A stretch of DNA of 64,000 nucleotides from CAIWHR01 sp039931775 (GCA_039931775.1 JBDTRG010000065.1:11691-75690); one strand, 5' to 3'. Counted from the stretch's first letter, positions 16,609 to 26,041 are shown. Numbers and translations: made by a program. The notes: generated by a model not told the origin, from the letters alone.

Positions 16609-18213
16609 ATGAGCAGCATTGCCCACGATCACGCTCCCGGCTACGGGCACGACGATCACGCGGACCACTCGCATCACCCGACGGGGATCACGCGCTGGCT
16701 GACAACGACCAACCACAAGGACATCGGGACGATGTACCTGTGGTTCTCGTTCACGATGTTCCTGGTCGGCGGCACGATGGCGATGGTCATCCGCGCCGAA
16801 CTCTTCCAGCCGGGCCTTCAGGTCGTGAATCCGGAATTCTTCAATTCGATGACGACCCTGCACGGTCTCATCATGGTGTTCGGCGCGATCATGCCGGCCG
16901 CGGTCGGATTCGCGAACTGGCAGATCCCGATGATGATCGGCGCGCCGGACATGGCATTCGCGCGGATGAACAACTGGAGCTTCTGGCTGCTGCCGCCGGC
17001 GGCCATCCTGCTAATGACCTCGCTGTTCGTCCCCGGCGGCGCCGCTGCCGCCGGCTGGACACTCTACCCGCCGCTGACGATCCAGGCCGGCATGGGGATG
17101 GACCTGACGATCTTCGCGATCCACATCCTGGGCGCCTCGTCGATCATGGGGTCGATCAACATCATCACGACGATCCTCAACCTGCGCGCGCCCGGCATGA
17201 CGCTGATGAAGATGCCGCTCTTCTGCTGGACCTGGCTCATCACCGCGTACCTGCTCATCGCCGTGATGCCGGTATTGGCCGGCGCGGTGACGATGCTGCT
17301 GACGGATCGCCACTTCGGCACGTCGTTCTTCAATGCCGCCGGCGGCGGCGATCCGGTGCTGTTCCAGCACGTGTTCTGGTTCTTCGGCCACCCCGAGGTC
17401 TACATCATCATCCTGCCCGCGTTCGGGATCGTCTCGCAGATCATCCCGACGTTTGCGCGGAAGCCGCTCTTCGGCTACGCGTCGATGGTGTACGCGACGG
17501 CCGGCATCGCGATCCTGTCGTTCATCGTGTGGGCGCACCACATGTTCACGACCGGCCTGCCGACTGCCGGCCTCCTGTTCTACATGTACGCGACGATGCT
17601 GATCGCCGTGCCGACCGGCGTGAAGGTGTTCAACTGGCTCGCGACGATGTGGCGCGGCTCGATGACCTTCGAGACGCCGATGCTGTTCTCGATCGGCTTC
17701 CTCTTCCTGTTCACGCTGGGCGGCTTCACCGGGCTCGTGCTCGCGATCATGCCGGTCGACGTCCAGATGCAGGACACCTACTACGTCGTCGCCCACTTCC
17801 ACTACGTGATGGTGGCGGGAAGCCTTTTCGCGTTCTTCGGCGGCGCGTACTACTGGATTCCGAAGTGGTCCGGCACGATGTACAACGAGACGCTCGGCAA
17901 GGTCCACTTCTGGTCGTCGATGATCTCGTTCAACGTGACGTTCTTCCCGATGCACTTCCTGGGCCTCGCCGGGATGCCGCGCCGAATTCCCGATTACGCG
18001 CAGCAGTTCGCCGACTGGAACATGATCGCGTCGATCGGCGCGTTCTGGTTCGGCGCCTCGCAGCTCCTGTTCCTCTATTCGATGGTGCAATGCGCTCGCG
18101 GCGTCGGCCCCAAGGCGCCGGCCAAGCCGTGGGAAGGCGCCGACACGCTCGAGTGGACGGTGCCGTCGCCGGCGCCGTACCACACGTTCGAAACGCCGCC
18201 GATGGTCAAGTGA
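16609..18213 (+). CDS. ctaD: cytochrome c oxidase subunit I (second set)
   Basis: 534 residues, the normal length for an aa3 subunit I. Haem-copper motifs are all visible: LHGLIMVFGAI, GAPDMAFARMNN (D channel), GHPEVYIIILP, WAHHMFTTG, VPTGVKVFNW (K channel) and the late HFHYVMV haem-ligand segment. A His-rich N-terminus (HDHAPGYGHDDH) is notable. It reduces O2 to water while pumping protons. This is the copy in the conserved betaproteobacterial coxB-ctaD-ctaG-coxC order. Confidence 0.96.
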   Translation: MSSIAHDHAPGYGHDDHADHSHHPTGITRWLTTTNHKDIGTMYLWFSFTMFLVGGTMAMVIRAELFQPGLQVVNPEFFNSMTTLHGLIMVFGAIMPAAVGFANWQIPMMIGAPDMAFARMNNWSFWLLPPAAILLMTSLFVPGGAAAAGWTLYPPLTIQAGMGMDLTIFAIHILGASSIMGSINIITTILNLRAPGMTLMKMPLFCWTWLITAYLLIAVMPVLAGAVTMLLTDRHFGTSFFNAAGGGDPVLFQHVFWFFGHPEVYIIILPAFGIVSQIIPTFARKPLFGYASMVYATAGIAILSFIVWAHHMFTTGLPTAGLLFYMYATMLIAVPTGVKVFNWLATMWRGSMTFETPMLFSIGFLFLFTLGGFTGLVLAIMPVDVQMQDTYYVVAHFHYVMVAGSLFAFFGGAYYWIPKWSGTMYNETLGKVHFWSSMISFNVTFFPMHFLGLAGMPRRIPDYAQQFADWNMIASIGAFWFGASQLLFLYSMVQCARGVGPKAPAKPWEGADTLEWTVPSPAPYHTFETPPMVK

Positions 18214-18244
18214 CGACGTGCCGGCTCACGTGAAACTGCATGCC

Positions 18245-18466
18245 ATGCGCGACACGCCCCCGGCGATGAGCGAACCGGCGGCGCGCATCCGGAGCGCGAA
18301 CCGCAAGACCGCGCTTGTGCTGCTGTCGATCGCGGTCGTGTTCTTCGTCGGCATCATCGCGACAAGGTTCATGGGCGAGGGCGCGGCCGGGATCTCCGTC
18401 ATGGGGACGGTGGTCCTGTTGTTCCTGATCGTGGCGATCGGGCGCAATTTGCGCAGCAAGCGATGA
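18245..18466 (+). CDS. small cytochrome oxidase assembly-type membrane protein
   Basis: About 73 residues with two membrane helices: ALVLLSIAVVFFVGIIATRF and a second near the C-terminus. Many betaproteobacteria have a small one-helix protein of this style (NRKTALVLLS) in the same slot between ctaD and ctaG. The start is uncertain: ATG at 18245 is chosen, but GTG 18218 and ATG 18266 also fit and none has a clear ribosome site. The stop overlaps the ctaG start. Confidence 0.65.
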   Translation: MRDTPPAMSEPAARIRSANRKTALVLLSIAVVFFVGIIATRFMGEGAAGISVMGTVVLLFLIVAIGRNLRSKR

Positions 18467-18996
18467 ACGCGCAGCAACTCCAAGACAACCGCGCGCTGTT
18501 CGGCAAGCTGGGCGTGATCGTCATCGCGATGTTCGGCTTCGGCTACGCGCTGGTGCCGTTCTACGAAAAGATCTGCGAGGTCACCGGCCTGCGCAACATC
18601 GCCCAGGCGGACACCGTCGCCAACACCCAGGTCGACGCGACGCGCGACGTGCGTATCGAGTTCGATTCCAACGTCCGCAAGCTGCCGTGGCAATTCCGGG
18701 CGCTGACCCCGGTGATCGGCGTGCATCCGGGCGCAGTGACGCAGGTGATGTACGAGATCGTGAACACGACCAACCGACCGTTGACCGGCCAGGCGATCCC
18801 GAGCTACGGTCCGCAGAACGCCGCGCAGTATTTCCGGAAGCTCGAGTGTTTCTGTTTCTCGAAGCAGACGCTGGCCCCGGGCGAACGGCGGCAGATGGCG
18901 GTCGTATTCGTCATCGACCCCGCATTGCCGAAGGACGTCGCGACGATCACGCTTTCGTATACTTTTTTCGAAGTCGAGGGCGCGGACAAGAGCTAA
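18463..18996 (+). CDS. ctaG: cytochrome c oxidase assembly protein CtaG/Cox11
   Basis: 177 residues. One N-terminal membrane helix (about 12-33, ending VPFYEKICEVTG) anchors a periplasmic beta-domain. The copper-binding ECFCFSKQ motif is present near residue 127. CtaG delivers CuB to subunit I during assembly. The ATG overlaps the preceding stop (ATGA). Confidence 0.95.
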   Translation: MNAQQLQDNRALFGKLGVIVIAMFGFGYALVPFYEKICEVTGLRNIAQADTVANTQVDATRDVRIEFDSNVRKLPWQFRALTPVIGVHPGAVTQVMYEIVNTTNRPLTGQAIPSYGPQNAAQYFRKLECFCFSKQTLAPGERRQMAVVFVIDPALPKDVATITLSYTFFEVEGADKS

Positions 18997-19051
18997 TGCA
19001 AATGGCGGGCGCGCTTCATCCGGGCCTGCATTTCCACCAAAGGTTTTCCCC

Positions 19052-19915
19052 ATGAGCGCAGCACCAGCCGGCACCAAGCCCTATTACTTCGTCCCGCAGC
19101 CCTCGTACTGGCCGCTGGTCGGTTCGCTCGCGCTCCTGCTGCTCGGGATGGGCGCGGCGCTCTGGATGAACGCGGTCGCCGCTGGTCCGTGGCTGGTGCT
19201 GGCCGGGTTCTGCGTGCTGCTGGTCATGCTGTTCGGCTGGTTCGGCACGGTGATTGGCGAGTCCGAGCACCGGCTCTACAACGCGAAGGTGGACATGTCG
19301 TTCCGCTGGAGCATGGGCTGGTTCATCTTCTCCGAGGTGATGTTCTTCGCCGCCTTCTTCGGCGCGCTGTTCTACGTGCGCAACCTCGCAGTGCCGGATC
19401 TCGGGAGCCCAACGTCGAAGCTCCTGTTGTGGCCCGATTTCGTCGCCGGATGGCCGACGGACGGTCCCTACCTCAAAGACGAGTTCACGCCGATGGGGGC
19501 GATCGGGATTCCACTCCTCAACACGATCATCCTGCTGACGTCGGGGTTCACGCTCACCGTCGCGCATCACGCGCTCAAGGAGGGCCACCGCGGCACGCTG
19601 AAGCTCTGGTTGTTCGCGACCATCGTGCTCGGGTTCACGTTCCTGGGGTTCCAGGCGTACGAGTACATCCACGCGTACCACGCGCTCAACCTGAAGCTCA
19701 CGACCGGCGTCTACGGGTCGACCTTCTACATGCTGACCGGGTTTCACGGCGCGCACGTGACGATCGGCGCGATCATGCTGTCGGTGATGCTCGGGCGCGC
19801 GATCAAGGGTCACTTCGACCGTGACCACCATTTCGGCTTCGAGGCGGCGGCGTGGTACTGGCACTTCGTCGACGTGGTCTGGCTGCTGCTGTTCGTCCTC
19901 GTCTACTGGCTCTGA
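19052..19915 (+). CDS. coxC: cytochrome c oxidase subunit III (second set)
   Basis: 287 residues with seven predicted helices. Family segments include FRWSMGWFIFSEVMFF, TVAHHALKEGHR, LTGFHGAHVTIGA and the C-terminal WYWHFVDVVWLLLF. It is the standard subunit III of the aa3 oxidase. An AAAGG ribosome site lies upstream. No DUF2970 gene, often found between ctaG and coxC, is visible in the 55-bp gap. Confidence 0.95.
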   Translation: MSAAPAGTKPYYFVPQPSYWPLVGSLALLLLGMGAALWMNAVAAGPWLVLAGFCVLLVMLFGWFGTVIGESEHRLYNAKVDMSFRWSMGWFIFSEVMFFAAFFGALFYVRNLAVPDLGSPTSKLLLWPDFVAGWPTDGPYLKDEFTPMGAIGIPLLNTIILLTSGFTLTVAHHALKEGHRGTLKLWLFATIVLGFTFLGFQAYEYIHAYHALNLKLTTGVYGSTFYMLTGFHGAHVTIGAIMLSVMLGRAIKGHFDRDHHFGFEAAAWYWHFVDVVWLLLFVLVYWL

Positions 19916-19975
19916 CCCGGCACGCAGGGCCGCCGCGCGGACCGAGCGCACCGTGGCGCGCGGCGCGTGACGCGC

Positions 19976-20176
19976 TCAGCGCAGCCCGGTTGGTGCGATC
20001 CACCCGAGCTTGTACGAGGCGACCAGGAAGATCACCAGCGTGGCGGACAGCGCCACGCGTATCGCCAGCGCCTTCACCATCCGCCCGCCGTGCCCGCGAT
20101 CGCGATAGAGGAAATAGAGCGCCGAGAAGAGGCTCGCGATGACGGCGATGAGCCCGGCGACGACGATGATTTTCAC
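19976..20176 (-). CDS. twin-transmembrane protein (DUF2909-like)
   Basis: 66 residues from a GTG at 20176. Two hydrophobic helices (about 2-23 and 36-55) flank a short basic loop YRDRGHGGRMVKALAIR. Small twin-helix proteins of this kind are found in betaproteobacteria on the strand opposite coxC, next to SURF1. They are presumed to help oxidase assembly, but there is no direct evidence. Confidence 0.7.
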   Translation of the reverse strand: MKIIVVAGLIAVIASLFSALYFLYRDRGHGGRMVKALAIRVALSATLVIFLVASYKLGWIAPTGLR

Positions 20177-20224
20177 GCGGCACGCTCCACAGCGCGAGTG
20201 TAGCAGGGCGGTCGGGCCCCTCCG

Positions 20225-21025
20225 ATGAGTCGCGACCCGGCCTCGACGCCAGGACCCGGACGCGCGGCCGGCGCCGGCCGCGCATCGCATCCGCAACGTC
20301 CGTCGCGGTGGCGGCGGCCGCGGCTCGTGCCGACGATCGCGACGTTCGCCGCCGTCGCCGTTTCGCTGGCAGCGGGGCAATGGCAGGACGGACGCCTCCA
20401 CGCCAAGGAGGCGCTGCGCGCGCAATTCGACGCCGCGACGCGCGAAGCGCCCGTTGCGCTCGCGAGCGTTCCGGCCGACGCGGACTGGACCGCGTTGCGC
20501 TATCGTCCGGTCGTGGCCGACGGCGAATTCATCGCCGCGCGGCAGATCCTGATCGACAACAAGGTCCACGCCGGTCGAGCCGGATACCACGTCGTGACGC
20601 CGATGGCGCTGCGCGACGGCCGCACGGTGCTCGTCGATCGCGGCTGGATCGCGCAAGGCGCGTCGCGATCGGCGGTGCCCCCGGCGCCGCCGCCGTCGGG
20701 CGCGGTGTCGGTCCGGGGCCGGCTCGCGCTTCCGTCCGCCGGCTATGTCGAGCTGCGTGCGGGTGCGCCTGAGGGCAACGTGTGGCAGAACCTCGATCCG
20801 AAGCGATTTGCCGCAGCGACCGGCCTCGATGTCTTGCCCGTGGTCGTCGAAGCGATCGATGCGCCGGCCGCAGGCGACGGCCTCGTGCGCGATTGGCCGG
20901 CACCCGACTTCGGGATCGAGACGCACCGGATCTATCGGGCTCAGTGGTACGTGTTCGCGCTTCTTGCCGCAGGCCTCTGGCTCTGGTTCAATCGACCTCG
21001 CGCGGCAGGAGGAGGAAATGACTGA
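20225..21025 (+). CDS. SURF1 family cytochrome oxidase biogenesis protein
   Basis: 266 residues. After an Arg/Pro-rich N-terminal stretch come the first membrane helix (about 35-52), a large periplasmic domain with ARQILIDNKVHAGRAGYHVVTP and VLVDRGWIAQG, and a second helix near the C-terminus (YVFALLAAGLWLWF). These are the SURF1 hallmarks. It aids insertion of haem into subunit I. The stop overlaps the next start within GGAGGAAATG. Confidence 0.93.
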   Translation: MSRDPASTPGPGRAAGAGRASHPQRPSRWRRPRLVPTIATFAAVAVSLAAGQWQDGRLHAKEALRAQFDAATREAPVALASVPADADWTALRYRPVVADGEFIAARQILIDNKVHAGRAGYHVVTPMALRDGRTVLVDRGWIAQGASRSAVPPAPPPSGAVSVRGRLALPSAGYVELRAGAPEGNVWQNLDPKRFAAATGLDVLPVVVEAIDAPAAGDGLVRDWPAPDFGIETHRIYRAQWYVFALLAAGLWLWFNRPRAAGGGND

Positions 21026-21599
21026 GTCACCCGCGCGCACCGATCGCCCCGCGGCGGGCCATGGCAGGCGAACGATTTTCCTGATTGCCGCCGTGGTCTT
21101 GGCGCCCGTCGTTGCGTCGTACATCGTCTACTACCTGTTCCCGCAGGAAGCGCAGGTGAACTATGGGACGCTGCTCGCGACGGTGCCGGCGCCCGCCGTC
21201 GTGGGGACGCGCGCCGACGGAACCGCGTTCCGGCTCGACGAGCTGCACGGCCGCTGGGTGCTGCTTTCCGGGGGCCGCGGCTGCGACGCCGCGTGCGAGC
21301 GCAAGCTCTACGCAACGCGGCAGGCGCGCACGATGCAGGGCAAGGATCAGGACCGCATCGTCCGCGTCTGGCTGGCCTCAGGGGACAATCCGCCGACCCC
21401 GGATCTCGTCGCAGAGCATCCGGGCCTCCTTGTCATCCGCGTGGGGGCGACCGGTCTCGAGCGCTTTCCCGGCGGCGCGGGTCCGATCTACCTGATCGAC
21501 CCGCTCGGCAACCTGGTGCTTCGATACCCGGACAACCCCGACATTCGGGGCATCGCCAACGACCTCGCGCGCGTGCTCAAGGCGTCGCGTATCGGGTGA
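21018..21599 (+). CDS. SCO-like thioredoxin-fold membrane protein with CxxxC
   Basis: 193 residues. One N-terminal helix (about 19-42) is followed by a thioredoxin-like domain with WVLLSGGRGCDAACERKL. Its CDAAC has the CxxxC spacing of SCO copper chaperones, and the late GPIYLIDPLGNLVLRY matches the end of that fold. Homologues sit between SURF1 and cox15 in related genomes. The strong GGAGGA ribosome site supports ATG 21018. Function is inferred from position: oxidase copper or redox handling. Confidence 0.75.
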   Translation: MTESPARTDRPAAGHGRRTIFLIAAVVLAPVVASYIVYYLFPQEAQVNYGTLLATVPAPAVVGTRADGTAFRLDELHGRWVLLSGGRGCDAACERKLYATRQARTMQGKDQDRIVRVWLASGDNPPTPDLVAEHPGLLVIRVGATGLERFPGGAGPIYLIDPLGNLVLRYPDNPDIRGIANDLARVLKASRIG

Positions 21600-21693
21600 G
21601 CCGGCGGCTCCTCTCGCCTGCTACAATTCGATCGTCGTCGTCGGTGGAACGGCGACTTCCGCCGGCTCCTCGTTGAGAGACTGCCCACGCCCC

Positions 21694-22575
21694 ATGACGT
21701 CACTCGCGCTCACCGAAACCCGCCTCAGGAATTTCATCGCGCTGACCAAGCCGCGCGTCGTTTCGCTGATCGTTTTCTGCGCCGTCATCGGAATGTTCCT
21801 GGCCACGCCGGGGCTTCCGCCCGCGGGCGTCGTGTTCTTCGCCACCGTCGGCATCGCGATGGTCGCGGGCGCGGCCGCGGCGATCAATTGCCTGGTCGAG
21901 CAGAAGATCGACGCGCGCATGGCGCGCACGCGCAGACGGCCGCTGCCGAGCGGCGAGCTCACCTCCCGACCGACGCTGGTGTTCGCGTGCGTGCTCGGTG
22001 GAGTCGGCCTGCTGCTGCTCCACCGTTACGTCAATCCGCTGACGATGTGGCTGACGCTCGCGACCTTCGTCGGTTACGCGATCATCTACACGGTGCTGCT
22101 GAAACCCGCCACGCCGCAGAACATCGTCATCGGCGGCGCGTCCGGTGCGATGCCGCCGGTGCTCGGCTGGGCGGCCGTCACCGGCGATGTCGTCGCCGAG
22201 CCGCTGATCCTTTTCCTGATCATTTTCCTGTGGACGCCGCCGCACTTCTGGTCGCTGGCGCTCTACCGCACCAAGGACTACGCGCGAGCCGGATTGCCGA
22301 TGCTGCCGATTACGCATGGCGCGGGGTACACGAAGCTGATGATCGTGCTCTACACCTGCGCGCTCGTCGCCGTGACGATGCTGCCTTTTGCGGTGCGGAT
22401 GAGCGGCGTGATCTACCTGGTCGCGGCGCTCGCGCTGGGCGGCGTCTTCCTGTTCTACGTGGTGGAGCTCTACCGCAACTACAGCGACGCGCTGTCGCGC
22501 GCGACGTTCAAGTACTCGATCTTCTACCTCGCGGCGCTCTTCTCCGCGCTGCTCGTCGACCACTACTGGCGCTGA
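21694..22575 (+). CDS. ctaB: protohaem IX farnesyltransferase
   Basis: 293 residues, a UbiA-superfamily prenyltransferase with about eight or nine helices. The Asp-rich substrate motif NCLVEQKIDARMARTRRRPL is at about residues 69-88, followed by YTVLLKPATPQNIVIGG. It converts haem B to haem O. The heme A synthase gene ctaA, which usually sits just upstream, is absent here; only 94 bp separate this gene from the previous one. Confidence 0.95.
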   Translation: MTSLALTETRLRNFIALTKPRVVSLIVFCAVIGMFLATPGLPPAGVVFFATVGIAMVAGAAAAINCLVEQKIDARMARTRRRPLPSGELTSRPTLVFACVLGGVGLLLLHRYVNPLTMWLTLATFVGYAIIYTVLLKPATPQNIVIGGASGAMPPVLGWAAVTGDVVAEPLILFLIIFLWTPPHFWSLALYRTKDYARAGLPMLPITHGAGYTKLMIVLYTCALVAVTMLPFAVRMSGVIYLVAALALGGVFLFYVVELYRNYSDALSRATFKYSIFYLAALFSALLVDHYWR

Positions 22576-23174
22576 TGCGCGCGGGTTCGAAGGCCGCGGT
22601 GCTCCTCGTCGCCGGCGTACTGGCGCTCGCAGGCTGCGGCGCGGAATCGCCGAAGTTCCGGTCCTCCGACGTCACCGGCGCCGCATTTGGCCGGGACTTC
22701 GCGCTGACCGATCCGTCCGGCAAGCCGCGCACACTCGCGGACTTCCGAGGCAAGGTGGTCGTGCTGTTCTTCGGCTATACACAGTGCCCGGATGTCTGCC
22801 CGACTACGCTCGCCGCGCTGGCGGAAGTGATGAAGACCTTGGGACCGGCGGATGCGAGCCGCGTCCAGGTCGTGTTCGTGACGGTCGATCCGGACCGCGA
22901 CACCGCACCGATCATCGCGAGCTACGTAAAGGCATTCGATCCGTCGTTCATGGGCCTTTCGGGCGACACCGAGGCGATCGCGCGCACGGCGAAGGAATTC
23001 AAGGTCCTCTATCAGAAACAGCCGGGCCGCACGCCGGAGAGCTACACGGTCGACCATTCCGCGGGGACCTTCATCTTCGATCCGCAGGGTCGCTTGCGCC
23101 TGTACGTCGGCAACGGTCAGGGCCCGGACGTGTTCGTCCAGGATATCCGTACGCTGCTGCGCGCGTCCGGGTAG
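22575..23174 (+). CDS. SCO1/SenC copper chaperone lipoprotein
   Basis: 199 residues. A lipobox VLALAGC puts the lipid anchor on Cys21. The SCO copper site is complete: Cys71 and Cys75 in CPDVC, and His161 in VDHSAGTF. It loads or reduces CuA of subunit II. The ATG overlaps the ctaB stop. Last clear member of the oxidase assembly block. Confidence 0.94.
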   Translation: MRAGSKAAVLLVAGVLALAGCGAESPKFRSSDVTGAAFGRDFALTDPSGKPRTLADFRGKVVVLFFGYTQCPDVCPTTLAALAEVMKTLGPADASRVQVVFVTVDPDRDTAPIIASYVKAFDPSFMGLSGDTEAIARTAKEFKVLYQKQPGRTPESYTVDHSAGTFIFDPQGRLRLYVGNGQGPDVFVQDIRTLLRASG

Positions 23175-23229
23175 GTTCGCGCCGACGGATGGCGCTTCGC
23201 ACGACCCCGGGGCTTCGAGCCGACGAATC

Positions 23230-25302
23230 ATGCGCATGACGCTGCGAGAGGCGTTCGTTCGTGCGTTCGCGCATGAGCGCGCCGGACGAAAGGCCGATGC
23301 GCGCGCGATCTACACGGAAATTCTTGCTTCGGTTCCCGATCACCCCGGCGCACTGCTGAAGCTTGCCGACCAGGAGATCGACGACGGATTGCCCGACGCC
23401 GCGCGCGCGCATCTCGACTCGGCGCTCGAGGCCGCGCAGGCGCAGCACCTTCCCGCGGAAGACATCTGGTTCGCCCGCGCGCGCCTGTCGTTCAAGAGCG
23501 GCGATCGGCGGGCGGCGACGGACGCCTGCGAACGCGCAGTCGAACTCGCGCCCGACGCACTTGCGCCGCTGCGGCTGCTGGCCTCGCTCGCGCTCGACGC
23601 CGGCGACCCGGTTGCCGCGCAGGCGTGGTGCCGGCGCGCGCTGGTTCGCCATCCTCGCGATGTCGGCGTGCTGCACGTGCTCGGCCAGGCGCTGAAGGCC
23701 ACGTGGGCGATTCCGGCGGCGTACCGCGTGCTGACGGAATGTGCGGCGATTGCCCCCGACGATCCCGGCGTGCTGACCACGCTTGGCGCCGTCTGCCTCG
23801 ACGCAGGGAATGCCGACGAGGCGCGCCGGCATCTCGAGCGCGCGATCGCGGTGGGCGGCGAGAACGCGCGCGCGTGCGACAACCTCGGCATCGCGTATCG
23901 TGAATGCGGCGACTACGAACGGGCGATCGAAGCGTTCGAAAAAGCGGTCGCCGCCGATCCGGCGCTGACGCCGGCGCTCGCCAATCTCGTCCACACCCGG
24001 CGCTACCAGTGGGCCTGGGACGGGCTCGACGCCCTCGAACAACGGCTGATCGCGACGCTCGACGCACCAGCGGCCGACCCGCGCTGGTCGCCCTACATCG
24101 CGCTCTCCTGCGACCTCACTCCTGCGCAGGAACTCGACGTCGCACGGCGCTGGTCGCGCGCCGTCCTTCCCGTTCCGGCTGCACCGCGGCCCGCGGAGCC
24201 GCGCGGCGATCGATTGCGCATCGGATACCTGTCCTCCGACTTCCGCGAGCACCCGACCGGCCGGCTGATGGCGGGACTGTTCGAGGAATGCGACCGGAGC
24301 CGCTTCGACATCTACGCCTACAGCTACGGCGTCGACGACGGCAGCGCGATCCAGAGCCGCATCCGCGCGGCGTTCGGGTCGTCGTGGCGCGATGTCAGGA
24401 GCGTCTCCGACGTCGAAGCGGCGCGAATCATCGCGGCCGACGGCATCGACCTGCTAATCGATCGCAAGGGGCACACGCGCGGCGGACGGCTCGGGATCCT
24501 CGCGACGCGCCCGGCGCCGGTCCAGCTTCACTACATGAGCTTTCCGGGAACGCTGGGGTATGACGCCGTCGACGGAATCATCGCCGACGACGTGGTGATC
24601 CCGCCGGGCGAGGAAGCGTTCTACCACGAGCGCGTCTGGCGATTGCCGCGCTGCTATTTCGTCAACGACGCTCGGCGCGCGCTGCCCGCCGCGGCCACAC
24701 GCCGCGATGCCGGATTACCGGACGATGCACGGGTCCTCGCGTGCCTCAATCAAAGCTACAAGCTCACGCCCTCCGTGTTCGCGATCTGGATGGAGGTAAT
24801 GAAGCGCACGCCGCAGGCCGTGTTGTGGCTGCTCGCAGCGGGGTCGCGGGCGCAGTCGAACCTCCTCGGGTACGTGGTGCGCGCCGGTGTCGATCCGGCG
24901 CGCGTCATCTTCGCGCCGCATCTCGGGCAGGACGAGCACATCGCGCGCCTTCGCTGCGCCGATCTGGCGCTCGATACGCTGCCGTACGGATCGCACACGA
25001 CGGCGTGCGACGCGCTGTGGGCCGGTGTGCCGATGCTGACTTGCCCCGGCCTCACCTTCGCGAGCCGCGTGGGCGCGAGCATTCTGTCCACCGCCGGACT
25101 TCCCGGGCTGATCGCGACTTCCCTGTCCGACTACCGGGACCGCCTCGACGCTGTCGTGTCAGCGCCGGAATCGCTCACCGACTACCGTAGCTTTCTCGAG
25201 CGGACGCGAAACGCGAATCCGCTCTTCGACACGCCCGGTTTCGCGCGCGACTGGGAGCGCCTGCTGGAACGCGCCTACGAGGGGACGATCAGCGCGCGCT
25301 GA
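23230..25302 (+). CDS. TPR repeat protein with GT41 (OGT/SPINDLY-type) glycosyltransferase domain
   Basis: 690 residues. The N-terminal half (about 1-310) is tetratricopeptide repeats. The C-terminal half is an O-GlcNAc-transferase-like domain starting RLRIGYLSSDFREHP, in which His341 matches the essential OGT histidine and Lys511 (NQSYKL) the UDP-binding lysine. LPYGSHTTACDALWAGVP and SRVGASIL complete the nucleotide-sugar site. The canonical DLNGHT loop reads DRKGHT. It is cytoplasmic, with no signal peptide. It lies 55 bp after the SCO gene and away from the main glycosyltransferase island. The target protein and sugar are unknown. Confidence 0.88.
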   Translation: MRMTLREAFVRAFAHERAGRKADARAIYTEILASVPDHPGALLKLADQEIDDGLPDAARAHLDSALEAAQAQHLPAEDIWFARARLSFKSGDRRAATDACERAVELAPDALAPLRLLASLALDAGDPVAAQAWCRRALVRHPRDVGVLHVLGQALKATWAIPAAYRVLTECAAIAPDDPGVLTTLGAVCLDAGNADEARRHLERAIAVGGENARACDNLGIAYRECGDYERAIEAFEKAVAADPALTPALANLVHTRRYQWAWDGLDALEQRLIATLDAPAADPRWSPYIALSCDLTPAQELDVARRWSRAVLPVPAAPRPAEPRGDRLRIGYLSSDFREHPTGRLMAGLFEECDRSRFDIYAYSYGVDDGSAIQSRIRAAFGSSWRDVRSVSDVEAARIIAADGIDLLIDRKGHTRGGRLGILATRPAPVQLHYMSFPGTLGYDAVDGIIADDVVIPPGEEAFYHERVWRLPRCYFVNDARRALPAAATRRDAGLPDDARVLACLNQSYKLTPSVFAIWMEVMKRTPQAVLWLLAAGSRAQSNLLGYVVRAGVDPARVIFAPHLGQDEHIARLRCADLALDTLPYGSHTTACDALWAGVPMLTCPGLTFASRVGASILSTAGLPGLIATSLSDYRDRLDAVVSAPESLTDYRSFLERTRNANPLFDTPGFARDWERLLERAYEGTISAR

Positions 25303-25329
25303 CGTCCGTGCGGCAGGGGCGCCGGGGGG

Positions 25330-25737
25330 TCAGGCGGGCGTGCGTTTCGATTGGATCAGCTCGACCTTGTAGCCGTCGGGATCCTGCACGAACGCGATCA
25401 CCGTCGTGCCGCCCTTCACCGGGCCGGCTTCGCGCGTGACCTTGGCGCCGAACGCCCCGGCCGTTTCGTGCACGTTGGCGCACGCCGCCGCGACGTCGTC
25501 GACTTCGATCGCGACATGGCCGAATCCGTCGCCGATGTCGTAGGCGGTGACGCCATGGTTGTAGGTGAGCTCGAGCACCGCGCCCCGGGATTCGTCGCCG
25601 TAACCGACGAACGCCAGCGAATACTTCTGCTCGGGGCGATCGGTCCTGCGCACGACCTGCATGCCCATGACCTTCGTGTAGAAGTCGACCGACCGCTGGA
25701 GGTCGCCGACGCGCAGCATCGTGTGCAGGATTCGCAT
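25330..25737 (-). CDS. gloA: lactoylglutathione lyase (glyoxalase I)
   Basis: 135 residues, the normal size. The four metal ligands of the E. coli type enzyme are in place: His5, Glu56, His74 and Glu126. It isomerises the methylglyoxal-glutathione hemithioacetal to S-lactoylglutathione. Same strand as the rubredoxin gene, about 35 bp downstream of it. Confidence 0.96.
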   Translation of the reverse strand: MRILHTMLRVGDLQRSVDFYTKVMGMQVVRRTDRPEQKYSLAFVGYGDESRGAVLELTYNHGVTAYDIGDGFGHVAIEVDDVAAACANVHETAGAFGAKVTREAGPVKGGTTVIAFVQDPDGYKVELIQSKRTPA

Positions 25738-25771
25738 GTCATGTTCCTTCGCTGGTTCTTCGCTGGTTAAT

Positions 25772-25936
25772 TCAAAAAGCGATCATCTCGAAATCTTCCT
25801 TGCGCGCCCCGCATTCCGGGCACGTCCAGTTCGGCGGCACGTCCTCCCATTTCGTTCCGGGCGGAATGCCTTCTTCGGGCGCGCCTGTGGCTTCGTCGTA
25901 CACCCAGCCGCAGATCAGGCACATGTAGGATTTCAT
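25772..25936 (-). CDS. rubredoxin
   Basis: 54 residues with the single-iron site formed by Cys6, Cys9, Cys39 and Cys42 (CLICG and CPECG). It is a small cytoplasmic electron carrier. The ATG at 25936 gives the family N-terminus MKSYMC; the long upstream extension in the same frame crosses thiD and is not real. Divergent from thiD with a 105-bp spacer. Confidence 0.96.
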   Translation of the reverse strand: MKSYMCLICGWVYDEATGAPEEGIPPGTKWEDVPPNWTCPECGARKEDFEMIAF

Positions 25937-26041
25937 CGTGGTGGGGCGGTTGGAGTAAAATCGTACAATTCTAGCAAGCTTGCCGCGTCCTGCGCGACCG
26001 ACGCGGCTGCTTCCGCCACACCCACCGCCGGCCGTCGCGCC

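Noticed and set aside
25964..25969. TACAAT as a -10 box for thiD or the rubredoxin gene
   Set aside because: No -35 at proper spacing on either strand; similar TAAAAT motifs near secB (935-940) also lack a partner.
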